Shown here: positions 1 through 5,913 of the stretch, piece after piece
Numbering within the stretch: position 1 is the stretch's first letter
Layout of the letters: each line of letters opens with the position of its first letter
Assembly (NCBI GenBank): GCA_003232715.1
Contig: QIJG01000227.1
Span: 1-9,622 of the forward strand
DNA from: Nitrospirota bacterium
Lineage (GTDB): Bacteria > Nitrospirota > Thermodesulfovibrionia > Thermodesulfovibrionales > JdFR-85
DNA: 9,622 nucleotides
Direction of reading: 5' to 3'
The notes under the pieces: generated by a model
Database searches by the model: none
What the model was told of the DNA's origin: nothing
The model's input: only the letters and a program-made list of their open reading frames with translations
Made by a program: the position numbers and the translations under genes

Positions 1-401
1 AGTGGAGTACATTGATTAATGAGTTTATTGACAAGAGGAGTTTTGAGGCGGTTATCCTCGGCTGGTCGATAGGCCTTGACCCCGACCAGTATGATATCTG
101 GCATTCAAGCAAGACGGGCGAGAAGGAGTTTAATTTTGTATCTTATAAAAACAAAGAGGTGGACAGGCTGTTGGAGGAAGGGAGGAAGACTTTTGATATT
201 GAAAAGAGGAAGAGGGCCTACTACAGGATACAGGAGATACTTGCAGAAGAAGTTCCTTATATCTTTCTCTACGTGCCCGACGCACTCCCGATAGTACATA
301 AGAGGTTCAAGGGGATAAAACCTTCACCCATAGGTATAACCTATAACCTTCCAAAATGGTATGTGCCGAAGAAACTTCAGAGACACCATTTGATACCTTA
401 A
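1..401 (+). CDS. Peptide-type ABC transporter substrate-binding protein (SBP family 5), C-terminal fragment
   Basis: This is the last ~133 residues of an extracellular solute-binding protein of the DppA/OppA type, which captures peptides, nickel or similar ligands outside the membrane and delivers them to an ABC permease. The frame is open to the left edge, so the true start and any signal peptide lie outside the window. The visible part has typical family 5 C-lobe features: a segment AVILGWSIGLDPDQYDIWHS, a helix containing VDRLLEEGRKTFD, the ERKRAYYRIQEILAEEVPYIFLY-like stretch (here EKRKRAYYRIQEILAEEVPY), and a terminal Tyr/Pro/Trp-rich end (NLPKWYVPKK). The stop TAA at 399-401 overlaps the stop of the opposing gene. 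The ligand cannot be deduced from this fragment, and the permease and ATPase genes, if linked, would be to the left. Family assignment is firm; specificity is unknown. Confidence 0.9.
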   Translation, partial: WSTLINEFIDKRSFEAVILGWSIGLDPDQYDIWHSSKTGEKEFNFVSYKNKEVDRLLEEGRKTFDIEKRKRAYYRIQEILAEEVPYIFLYVPDALPIVHKRFKGIKPSPIGITYNLPKWYVPKKLQRHHLIP

Positions 402-802
402 CTGACAAAACCGAGCAATGAAAGCCCTGTTTCCGCATCCGGTATCCTCCTGGCATCGATTCCCTTCAGTTCAAATATAACGACCTCAAGGATAAGAAAT
501 ACCTCCGAGTCTCTCCTGAGACAACCGGATTTGACCGTATCTTTTTTGCTATAAGCCCCATGGAAGTGTATTCCGGGTTTTTCTTCATCCCAAAAGATAG
601 TTCCAAATCCAAAGGCCTCATGGCTTTCCGTAAGTTCTCTCCATACAGGTTTTGGCGGCATCTTCTCCTCTTCAGGACCAACAACAAAGCCGCCTTTCTT
701 AAGCCCTCCCACAATCTGGAAAACTGGGCCGTTAAGGAGGTCTTCTCCGTCAGTAAAACGTACAACTATTACCCTGCCGATACTTCCAACTCTGTATTCC
801 AT
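398..802 (-). CDS. PPC/DUF296 domain protein, apparently lacking one internal helix
   Basis: A 134-residue single-domain protein of the PPC (plants and prokaryotes conserved, DUF296) family. Bacterial members are small trimeric proteins of unclear function; plant members are fused to AT-hooks. Seen here: an N-terminal strand GRVIVVRFTDGEDLL (9-23), VFQIVGGLKKGGFVVGPEEE (27-46), the segment ESHEAFGFGTIFW (59-71), and the His motif GIHFHGAYSKKD (77-88), which with H61 resembles the conserved histidine set of the family. The C-terminal part (VFLILEVVIFELKG, 101-114) is normal. Between DLLN (21-24) and VFQI (27-30) family members as I recall them have about 15 more residues forming a helix, so an in-frame deletion is likely. 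The ATG is preceded by GAGGAGG at 808-814 (5-base spacing). It lies 55 bases downstream of the aminopeptidase gene in the same direction, probably one transcript. Confidence 0.8.
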   Translation of the reverse strand: MEYRVGSIGRVIVVRFTDGEDLLNGPVFQIVGGLKKGGFVVGPEEEKMPPKPVWRELTESHEAFGFGTIFWDEEKPGIHFHGAYSKKDTVKSGCLRRDSEVFLILEVVIFELKGIDARRIPDAETGLSLLGFVS

Positions 803-857
803 CGTTTCCTCCTCTTTCTTTCAAAGGTAACCTTTTTTCAGACCGCCTGTTATCTGC

Positions 858-1991
858 TTAGAAGGCATGGGAGAGCTTTCCGTCCTTCATAAGTGTCTCT
901 TCTGATGAGTCCCTGAATTTCAGTACTACTGTCGGCCGGAAGAAGACAAAATCCTGATGAAACGGTGTTTTTACCTTGCCGCCAAAGGAGCTGTTATCCC
1001 CGAGTGCAACATGTATGGTGCCAAGGATCTTCTCTGATTCAAGGATGTTGTCCGGCCTCACAGCCCTGTCATTGGTTCCTATCCCGATCTCGGCAATGTT
1101 TGCATTCTCCCTCCTCTCTGCAAGCCTCTCTCTCAGTGTAAATACAAAATCATCTCTTCCCTCAACCTCTTCAACACACCCGCCTCTTACCCTGAAGCTG
1201 ACCGGGGAGGAAAGCCTCCTCGTTGGGGCCCATTCAAGGACGAGCGTTCCCTCTGCCGTGCCCTCCAGGGGGGCAAAGTAGACCTCTCCGGCGGGCAGGT
1301 TTCCGAAAGAACCGGGCCTTTTCAAATCCCCTGTATCAGCATGGGCCCTTCGCCCTTTTTTGGAGAGACTCATCTCTGTTCCGTTGGGAGTGCTGATAAA
1401 TACCTCTACAGCCCTGTCGACCAACCGTGCCATGGACTTTGTCCTCTTCCGGAGGGCCTTCCAGTCCACAGCCATTGCCCCCTCAAACATCCGGACATCA
1501 AACAGAGGCATACTGGCATATCTTGCACTGCATACACGGGTAAGGAGGTCCCTGAACCTTGTATGGCTTGTGGAGTAGTTTGACAGTGCAATCACTACAT
1601 CCACTGCCTGCGCACTGTATCTCCTGATTATCTCTTCGGCCTCCTCTATCTTTCCGGGTGAGGCCTTTTTTTGAATTATGGACCTGAGGAGCTTTTTCTC
1701 CTTTAGAGACCCCACGGCCTTCTCACCAAACGCCGCCTTCCACAGGCCCTCAGGCGGCTCAACACCGTGTCCACCCCGTGAGGGATAGCAGTAGAAGATG
1801 ACCTCACGGGCAAACCCCCTTCCTGTCTCCACCAACAGCATTGCAATATCCTTTAACCTCAACCACCTCTGCAGGTCCTCATCCGACACCACGTCTTTCC
1901 TGGTGGGCCTGTCGGTAAAGACAAGCACACGCTCGGTCTTTTTTACACCAAGATTAGTACGGAAAATCTCCCTTGCAGCCCCTGTCAACAT
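858..1991 (-). CDS. M29-family (AmpS/aminopeptidase T-like) metallo-aminopeptidase
   Basis: A 377-residue cytoplasmic-type protein (no signal peptide) of peptidase family M29, whose characterised members are two-metal aminopeptidases removing N-terminal residues from peptides. The C-terminal half carries the recognisable signature: GNLPAGEVYFAPLEGTAEG (230-248) with E236 at a metal-ligand position, NIAEIGIGTNDRA (298-310) with E301, ILGTIHVALGDNSSFGG (322-338) with H327, and PFHQDFVFF (343-351) with H345 and D347. In the classical enzymes a catalytic Tyr follows the third ligand by 7 residues; here that position is S334, so this belongs to a divergent subgroup or uses another residue. Length is near the usual ~370-410. 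The ATG start has a strong GAGGAGGT at 1996-2003. It is followed by the PPC/DUF296 gene and lies 96 bases downstream of an MFS gene. Aminopeptidase activity is inferred from family, not shown. Confidence 0.85.
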   Translation of the reverse strand: MLTGAAREIFRTNLGVKKTERVLVFTDRPTRKDVVSDEDLQRWLRLKDIAMLLVETGRGFAREVIFYCYPSRGGHGVEPPEGLWKAAFGEKAVGSLKEKKLLRSIIQKKASPGKIEEAEEIIRRYSAQAVDVVIALSNYSTSHTRFRDLLTRVCSARYASMPLFDVRMFEGAMAVDWKALRKRTKSMARLVDRAVEVFISTPNGTEMSLSKKGRRAHADTGDLKRPGSFGNLPAGEVYFAPLEGTAEGTLVLEWAPTRRLSSPVSFRVRGGCVEEVEGRDDFVFTLRERLAERRENANIAEIGIGTNDRAVRPDNILESEKILGTIHVALGDNSSFGGKVKTPFHQDFVFFRPTVVLKFRDSSEETLMKDGKLSHAF

Positions 1992-2028
1992 GATTACCTC
2001 CTCTTAATCCTGTTATATAGTTCCTTGC

Positions 2029-2064
2029 TGTCATGCTGAACTCGATTCAGCATTCCGCATGACA
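2029..2064. repeat. REP-like bulged hairpin (palindromic intergenic repeat unit)
   Basis: Two nested perfect inverted repeats: TGTCATGC (2029-2036) pairs with GCATGACA (2057-2064), and TGCTGAA (2034-2040) pairs with TTCAGCA (2046-2052) around the loop CTCGA. Together they can form a ~12-bp stem with a 7-base bulge on one side. The core GTCATGCTGAA...TTCAGCAT resembles dispersed extragenic palindromes I associate with several environmental bacterial genomes, but only one copy lies in this window. On the minus strand it is between the MFS stop and the aminopeptidase start. No T-run follows on either strand, so it is not a classical intrinsic terminator. A TATATAAC stretch (2011-2020 region, minus strand) downstream of it could be a -10 element, with weak support. 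Confidence 0.7.
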
Positions 2065-2087
2065 TTTATACACAAAAATCAACAACA

Positions 2088-3317
2088 TCAAACTCCAGCC
2101 CTCCTCTCCTCCTTAACCCCTGAAATCAATACACACCCAAGGAGGGCAAACAACCCGCCTGTAACAAAGGCGTATTCATAACCCCACTTCTGCCAGATAA
2201 GGCCGAATATAAGGCTTGCAGGCAGGGAGGCAATGCCAACGGCACCGTTATAGTAACCGAATGCCCTCCCCCTCAACCTCTGCGGCACAAGGGAGGCGAC
2301 CCATGCCCTCTCAACGGGCTCTGTCAGACCAAAATAAAGACCATACAGCAGGAATGTCGTGATGAGCATCCCCCTTGTTTCAAGGAAAGCAAACAGCAGA
2401 TAGATGGCGGCATAGTAGATCCACCCGGTTATGACCATCGGTTTCCGCCCAACCCTGTCTGATATCCTCCCTCCCAGGAGCGTTGAAAACATCTTTACGA
2501 CATGAAACCCTGACCATAACAACGCAACTCCTGTCTCGTCGACACCTGCATGGTTAAGCCTCAGCAGGAGAAAGGCATCTGTTGAATTTCCAAGGGTAAA
2601 GATAACAACGGCAAACATAAACAATCTGAAATCCTTCAGACTGCCCTGCTCTGTGCCGCGGTCCGGGGTCTGAGGGGTTGAACTCTCCTTTTCTCCGCTC
2701 TCTGAAGCTGCATCATCTCTCTTGGCCCTTACAGGTTTCCTCTCCTTTACAAAAATCATGACGACCAGGACAACTACTGCGGCGGGCAGGGCGGACAGGA
2801 GGAAAACAGTCCTTAAGGAGACGTCAAACCCTTTGAGCAGAAGGACTGCAACAAGGGGCCCTGCAATTGCTCCGGCGTGATCCATGGCCCTGTGAAACCC
2901 GTATGCCCAGCCTCTGAACCTCAAATCAGTGACATCTGCAATCAATGCATCCCTCGGAGATGTCCTGACCCCTTTCCCGATCCTGTCGACAAACCTGATG
3001 ACAAGCACCAGCGGCCATAGCCTGACAAGCCCGATTACAGGTCTTGCCATGGATGACAATGTGTAGCCCCATACCACATAGGGCCTCCTCCTGCCGGACC
3101 TGTCGGTGAGGTAGCCGGAGATAATCTTGAAAACCGAGGCAGTCATCTCTGCAATCCCCTCGATAAGTCCGATGACAAAGGCCCCGGCACCAAGAACCGT
3201 AGTGAGAAACAGGGGCAGGAGCGGATAGATCATCTCACTCGACAGGTCGGTCAGAAAACTGACGGCCCCAAGCGCTATAACCGTAGGTGATATATTCCTG
3301 AGTATGGATTTTTTCAC
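2088..3317 (-). CDS. Major facilitator superfamily (MFS) transporter
   Basis: A 409-residue inner-membrane protein with about 12 hydrophobic segments in two halves, joined by a polar central loop (about 191-228, rich in Lys, Glu, Ser and Pro). The N-terminal half has the loop 2-3 motif A, GYLTDRSGRRRP (68-79), and the C-terminal half the related GGRISDRVGRKP (282-293). The segment DRIGKGVRTSPRDALIAD (111-128) and the start SFLTDLSSEMIYPLLPLFL (20-38) mark a common but poorly characterised bacterial MFS subgroup; I cannot name a substrate. The start is a GTG at 3315-3317: a TAA lies in frame 10 codons upstream, no ATG intervenes, and the ribosome-binding site is weak (GGAAA). It is transcribed divergently from dcd and toward the aminopeptidase. 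Membership is certain; export of small molecules is only a guess. Confidence 0.92.
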   Translation of the reverse strand: MKKSILRNISPTVIALGAVSFLTDLSSEMIYPLLPLFLTTVLGAGAFVIGLIEGIAEMTASVFKIISGYLTDRSGRRRPYVVWGYTLSSMARPVIGLVRLWPLVLVIRFVDRIGKGVRTSPRDALIADVTDLRFRGWAYGFHRAMDHAGAIAGPLVAVLLLKGFDVSLRTVFLLSALPAAVVVLVVMIFVKERKPVRAKRDDAASESGEKESSTPQTPDRGTEQGSLKDFRLFMFAVVIFTLGNSTDAFLLLRLNHAGVDETGVALLWSGFHVVKMFSTLLGGRISDRVGRKPMVITGWIYYAAIYLLFAFLETRGMLITTFLLYGLYFGLTEPVERAWVASLVPQRLRGRAFGYYNGAVGIASLPASLIFGLIWQKWGYEYAFVTGGLFALLGCVLISGVKEERRAGV

Positions 3318-3506
3318 AGGTTTCCGGAGATGTATGTCCCTGGATTACCGTTAGAAAATCCGTTAACTTCCGGAAATACCTCTATCTCTGTTTTGGGTGA
3401 CGTCAGCAGCATTGTTAAGAATTCCCTTTTTATGTTAAGCTTTTTTACCGGCAGTTACATTATAACCTGATAGCCCGGTTATTAGACCAATCGACGGAGG
3501 TTTTAC
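3318..3506. promoter_or_regulatory. Divergent intergenic region between the MFS gene and dcd, with palindromes
   Basis: This 189-base AT-richer gap must hold promoters for the two divergent genes. Visible elements: TTCCGGAA, a perfect 8-bp palindrome at 3368-3375, and a near copy TTCCGGAG at 3322-3329 close to the MFS start; TGACGTCA, a second perfect palindrome at 3398-3405; two CCGTTA direct repeats (3348-3353, 3360-3365); and ATAACC/GGTTAT (3462-3467 with 3477-3482), a small hairpin upstream of dcd. TATAAC at 3461-3466 is a possible -10 for dcd, but I cannot find a well-spaced -35. The dcd ribosome-binding site GGAGG is at 3496-3500. Regulator identity is unknown, and short palindromes can occur by chance. 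Confidence 0.4.
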
Positions 3507-4055
3507 ATGGTAAAAAATGACAAATGGATAAAGAATATGGCAAGTCAGGGGATGATAGAACCCTTGAATAAGAGCCAGGCGGGTGAAGGGGTTGTCTCTT
3601 TCGGCATAAGCTCCTATGGATACGATATGCGCATATCCGACGAGTTCAAGATATTCACAAACATAAACACCACGGTTATTGACCCCAAGTCCTTTGACCC
3701 GGAGACCTTTATTGACTACACGGGAGCAGAGTGCATTATTCCTCCAAACTCCTTTGTGCTTTGCAGGTCTGTGGAATACTTCAGAATTCCCAGGGATGTA
3801 CTTGTCATCTGCCTCGGAAAATCCACTTATGCGCGATGCGGCATAGTGGTGAATGTAACCCCTCTTGAGCCGGAGTGGGAAGGGCACGTCACCATTGAGA
3901 TATCCAATACAACACCCCTACCGGCAAAAATATACGCAAACGAAGGGATAGCGCAATTGATATTCCTCGGCGCTGCAGAACCCTGTGAGATATCTTATAA
4001 AGACAAAACAGGTAAATACCAGGCCCAGAAGGGGATTACGCTACCCAGGATATAG
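3507..4055 (+). CDS. dcd: dCTP deaminase
   Basis: Deaminates dCTP to dUTP in the cytoplasm, feeding dUMP and then dTMP synthesis. The 182-residue length is normal. Family motifs are clear: SFGISSYGYDMR (31-42), the active-site segment GKSTYARCGIVVNVTPLEPE (104-123) with S106 and R110 at the positions of the known catalytic Ser and Arg, WEGHVTIEISN (124-134) with the catalytic Glu as E131, and the C-terminal nucleotide-covering tail GKYQAQKGITLPRI (169-182). The form matches the monofunctional enzyme, although bifunctional dCTP deaminase/dUTPase members share much of this sequence and are not strictly excluded. Start ATG has GGAGG six bases upstream. It heads a plus-strand run with the pyrF remnant and a chorismate enzyme gene. 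Confidence 0.96.
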   Translation: MVKNDKWIKNMASQGMIEPLNKSQAGEGVVSFGISSYGYDMRISDEFKIFTNINTTVIDPKSFDPETFIDYTGAECIIPPNSFVLCRSVEYFRIPRDVLVICLGKSTYARCGIVVNVTPLEPEWEGHVTIEISNTTPLPAKIYANEGIAQLIFLGAAEPCEISYKDKTGKYQAQKGITLPRI

Positions 4056-4081
4056 CAGCCACTATACCCCGAGGAGGAGAT

Positions 4082-4342
4082 TTGCCGGATGAGGAAAGAC
4101 TGATACCTGCACTTGACGTCAATGACCCCGGACATGCCCTTGATAGGGAAGGGTTTTCTTATTGTCACCCCCGCCATAAGACCCTCATGGTCACCCCCGG
4201 ATGACCGGAAGCAAACCATGACACCAAAAGAAACTCTCCGTAACGGGGTGCAGACTATCTCGTGGTCGGGAGGGCCGTGCCCTCACAGAAGGACCCTCAG
4301 AAGGCCATTGAACTCATACGCCTGGAGATTCTTTCTTCCTGA
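4082..4342 (+). pseudogene. pyrF: Remnant of pyrF (orotidine 5'-phosphate decarboxylase) with central deletion and frameshift
   Basis: The 325 bases between dcd and the next gene hold the decayed ends of an OMP decarboxylase gene, the last enzyme of de novo UMP synthesis. A TTG start (4082) sits 4 bases after GGAGG (4073-4077) and reads MPDEER then LIPALDVNDPGHALD, the canonical PyrF first strand. The frame then changes at about 4142-4148 and the C-terminal part appears: GFLIVTPAIRP (to about 4184), PPDDRKQTMTPKETLRNGV (to 4250). A second frame change at 4251-4252 (net +2 or -1) leads into DYLVVGRAVPSQKDPQKAIE (4253 on), ending at TGA 4340-4342. About 85 of the usual ~235 codons remain. The middle, including the Lys/Asp catalytic motif, is gone, so it cannot encode an active enzyme. 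The alternative ATG at 4089 hits a stop after four codons. Confidence 0.87.
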
Positions 4343-4380
4343 CGGGGCTTTGGTTTTCGATAACCGGGAACTAATGAGTA

Positions 4381-5913
4381 ATGACTATTAAAATACAACA
4401 GACAAAGAAGACGTATCCGTCATCCTCAGGACAGGTGTCACTCTCCCCCCTCTATGTCGAATTGCCCTATAAGCCACCTGCGTCTGTCTATGAACGGTTC
4501 AGGACAGCCAAAACAGTACTGCTTGAGAGCATCAAAGGGTCTGAGAAGACCGGGAGATACTCCTTTATTGCCATTGATCCCTATCTCGAATTCAAGGTGA
4601 AGGACTCGGTTGTGGAGATCTTGCGGGATGCGGGTTATAAGGACCTGAAAACAGACGACAGAAGGCCGCTTGGAAGAGTGAGAGAGCTTCTTCTTTCGTA
4701 CCAACAGAAAAAGGATCCCCACTTGCCGCCCTTTCAGGGCGGAGCAATAGGCCTGCTCAGCTATGACTTTGTACACTACTTTGAAAGATTACCAAGTACG
4801 GCAGGAGATGAACTGCAGATACCTGATGCCCACTTCTTTCTCGTTGACCGTTTGTTTGCATTCGACCACACCGAGAGAAAGGCTTATGCCATTGTCTGTC
4901 CCGGTGCAAGACGGGCAGGGCTTGGGACAATGGAGAAGTGGAGAAATGGAGAAGTGGAGATCCGGCATTCCGATCTCCCCTACCCGGGAATGTATGATGA
5001 GACCGGTGAGTTTCTGAGCCGCATGACTGAGGAATATAACCGTGCCGGGGACGATATCCCGGATGCAGTAATTCCTGCAAGACATGGACGGGCGGATATT
5101 GTATATGAGACGACAAAGAAGGATTACATGGATATGGTGGTCAGGGCAAAGGAATACATCCATGCAGGTGATATTTTTCAGGCAAACCTTTCTCAGAGAC
5201 TCTCTGCTGAGATAAAGGCATCCCCGTGGACACTTTATTCGATTTTGAGACAGATAAACCCCTCGCCTTTCTCTGCATTTGTGGATTTCGGAGAGTACCA
5301 GATCGTCAGCTCTTCCCCTGAGAGATTAGTCAGGCTCAAAGACGGTATTGCCGAAACAAGACCTATTGCCGGCACAAGACCAAGGGGCACTACTGCAGCA
5401 GAGGACGAGAGACTGAGGGCTGACCTCCTGCTTGATGAAAAAGAACGGGCGGAACATATAATGCTCATTGACCTCGAAAGAAACGACCTCGGCAGGGTCT
5501 GCAGCTACGGCACTGTCAGGGTTGATGAATTGATGATAACAGAGGATTATTCGCACGTAATCCATATCGTATCCAATGTAAAAGGCATCCTCTCGGCAGA
5601 AAGGGATGCCTTCAGCCTCTTAAGGGCCACATTCCCGGGGGGCACAATCACAGGGGTGCCGAAGGTAAGGTGCATGGAGATTATAGATGAACTCGAACCC
5701 GTTGTCAGGGGACCCTATACCGGTTCCATTGGCTACATTGGTTTCAGCGGTGATATGGACCTGAATATTATTATCAGGACATTTGTGATAAAAAACGGAA
5801 GGGCCTATGTCCAGGCCGGAGCAGGGATAGTGGCGGATTCGGTACCGGAAAGGGAATACTACGAGAGCCTGAATAAGGCTGAGGCATTGCTCTCAACACT
5901 GGAGAGACTTTAA
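4381..5913 (+). CDS. Chorismate-binding synthase, component I (aminodeoxychorismate or anthranilate synthase, PabB/TrpE family)
   Basis: A 510-residue enzyme that aminates chorismate using ammonia from a glutamine amidotransferase partner, either for folate (PabB) or tryptophan (TrpE). The N-terminal domain has LLESIKGSEKTGRYSFIAID (47-66) and GGAIGLLSYDFVHYFE (120-135). The chorismate-binding domain has GDIFQANLSQRL (263-274), TRPIAGTRPRG (326-336), MLIDLERNDLGRV (361-373), YSHVIHIVS (390-398), FPGGTITGVPK (418-428) and AGAGIVADSVPEREYYES (479-496). A330 replaces the Lys nucleophile of E. coli-type PabB and LLES suits TrpE, but FPGGTITG, GSIGYIGF and DSVPEREYYES look PabB-like as in Gram-positive PabB. 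I lean to PabB without certainty. Start ATG has only a weak GGGAA; GTG at 4435 after AGGA is a possible alternative. It follows the pyrF remnant by 38 bases, and no amidotransferase is in the window. Residues 184-194 are encoded by a tandem repeat. Confidence 0.88.
   Translation: MTIKIQQTKKTYPSSSGQVSLSPLYVELPYKPPASVYERFRTAKTVLLESIKGSEKTGRYSFIAIDPYLEFKVKDSVVEILRDAGYKDLKTDDRRPLGRVRELLLSYQQKKDPHLPPFQGGAIGLLSYDFVHYFERLPSTAGDELQIPDAHFFLVDRLFAFDHTERKAYAIVCPGARRAGLGTMEKWRNGEVEIRHSDLPYPGMYDETGEFLSRMTEEYNRAGDDIPDAVIPARHGRADIVYETTKKDYMDMVVRAKEYIHAGDIFQANLSQRLSAEIKASPWTLYSILRQINPSPFSAFVDFGEYQIVSSSPERLVRLKDGIAETRPIAGTRPRGTTAAEDERLRADLLLDEKERAEHIMLIDLERNDLGRVCSYGTVRVDELMITEDYSHVIHIVSNVKGILSAERDAFSLLRATFPGGTITGVPKVRCMEIIDELEPVVRGPYTGSIGYIGFSGDMDLNIIIRTFVIKNGRAYVQAGAGIVADSVPEREYYESLNKAEALLSTLERL
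4931..4962 (+). repeat. 8-base tandem repeat (TGGAGAAR, ~3.75 copies) inside a coding region
   Basis: The octamers TGGAGAAG, TGGAGAAA, TGGAGAAG and TGGAGATC follow each other without gaps. Equivalently, the 16-mer AATGGAGAAGTGGAGA occurs twice in perfect tandem at 4929-4944 and 4945-4960. The array encodes residues 184-194 of the chorismate enzyme (MEKWRNGEVEI), a hydrophilic stretch in the linker between the N-terminal and chorismate-binding domains, where family members vary in length. Eight is not a multiple of three, so gain or loss of one unit would shift the frame. Confidence 0.9.

Noticed and set aside
2029..2064. Intrinsic terminator for the MFS gene.
   Set aside because: There is no run of T after the stem on either strand; a repeat-type hairpin explains it better.
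3462..3482. ATAACC/GGTTAT hairpin as a riboswitch or terminator upstream of dcd.
   Set aside because: Only a 6-bp stem with no T-run and no conserved riboswitch core; likely chance or a minor leader structure.
3435..3887. A 150-codon minus-strand open frame.
   Set aside because: Antisense to dcd, with no recognisable motifs; a shadow frame.
4113..4391. A 92-codon open frame that could be annotated as a small hypothetical protein.
   Set aside because: Its middle is the pyrF C-terminal segment and its end is out-of-frame pyrF sequence running into the start of the next gene; it is debris of the pseudogene.
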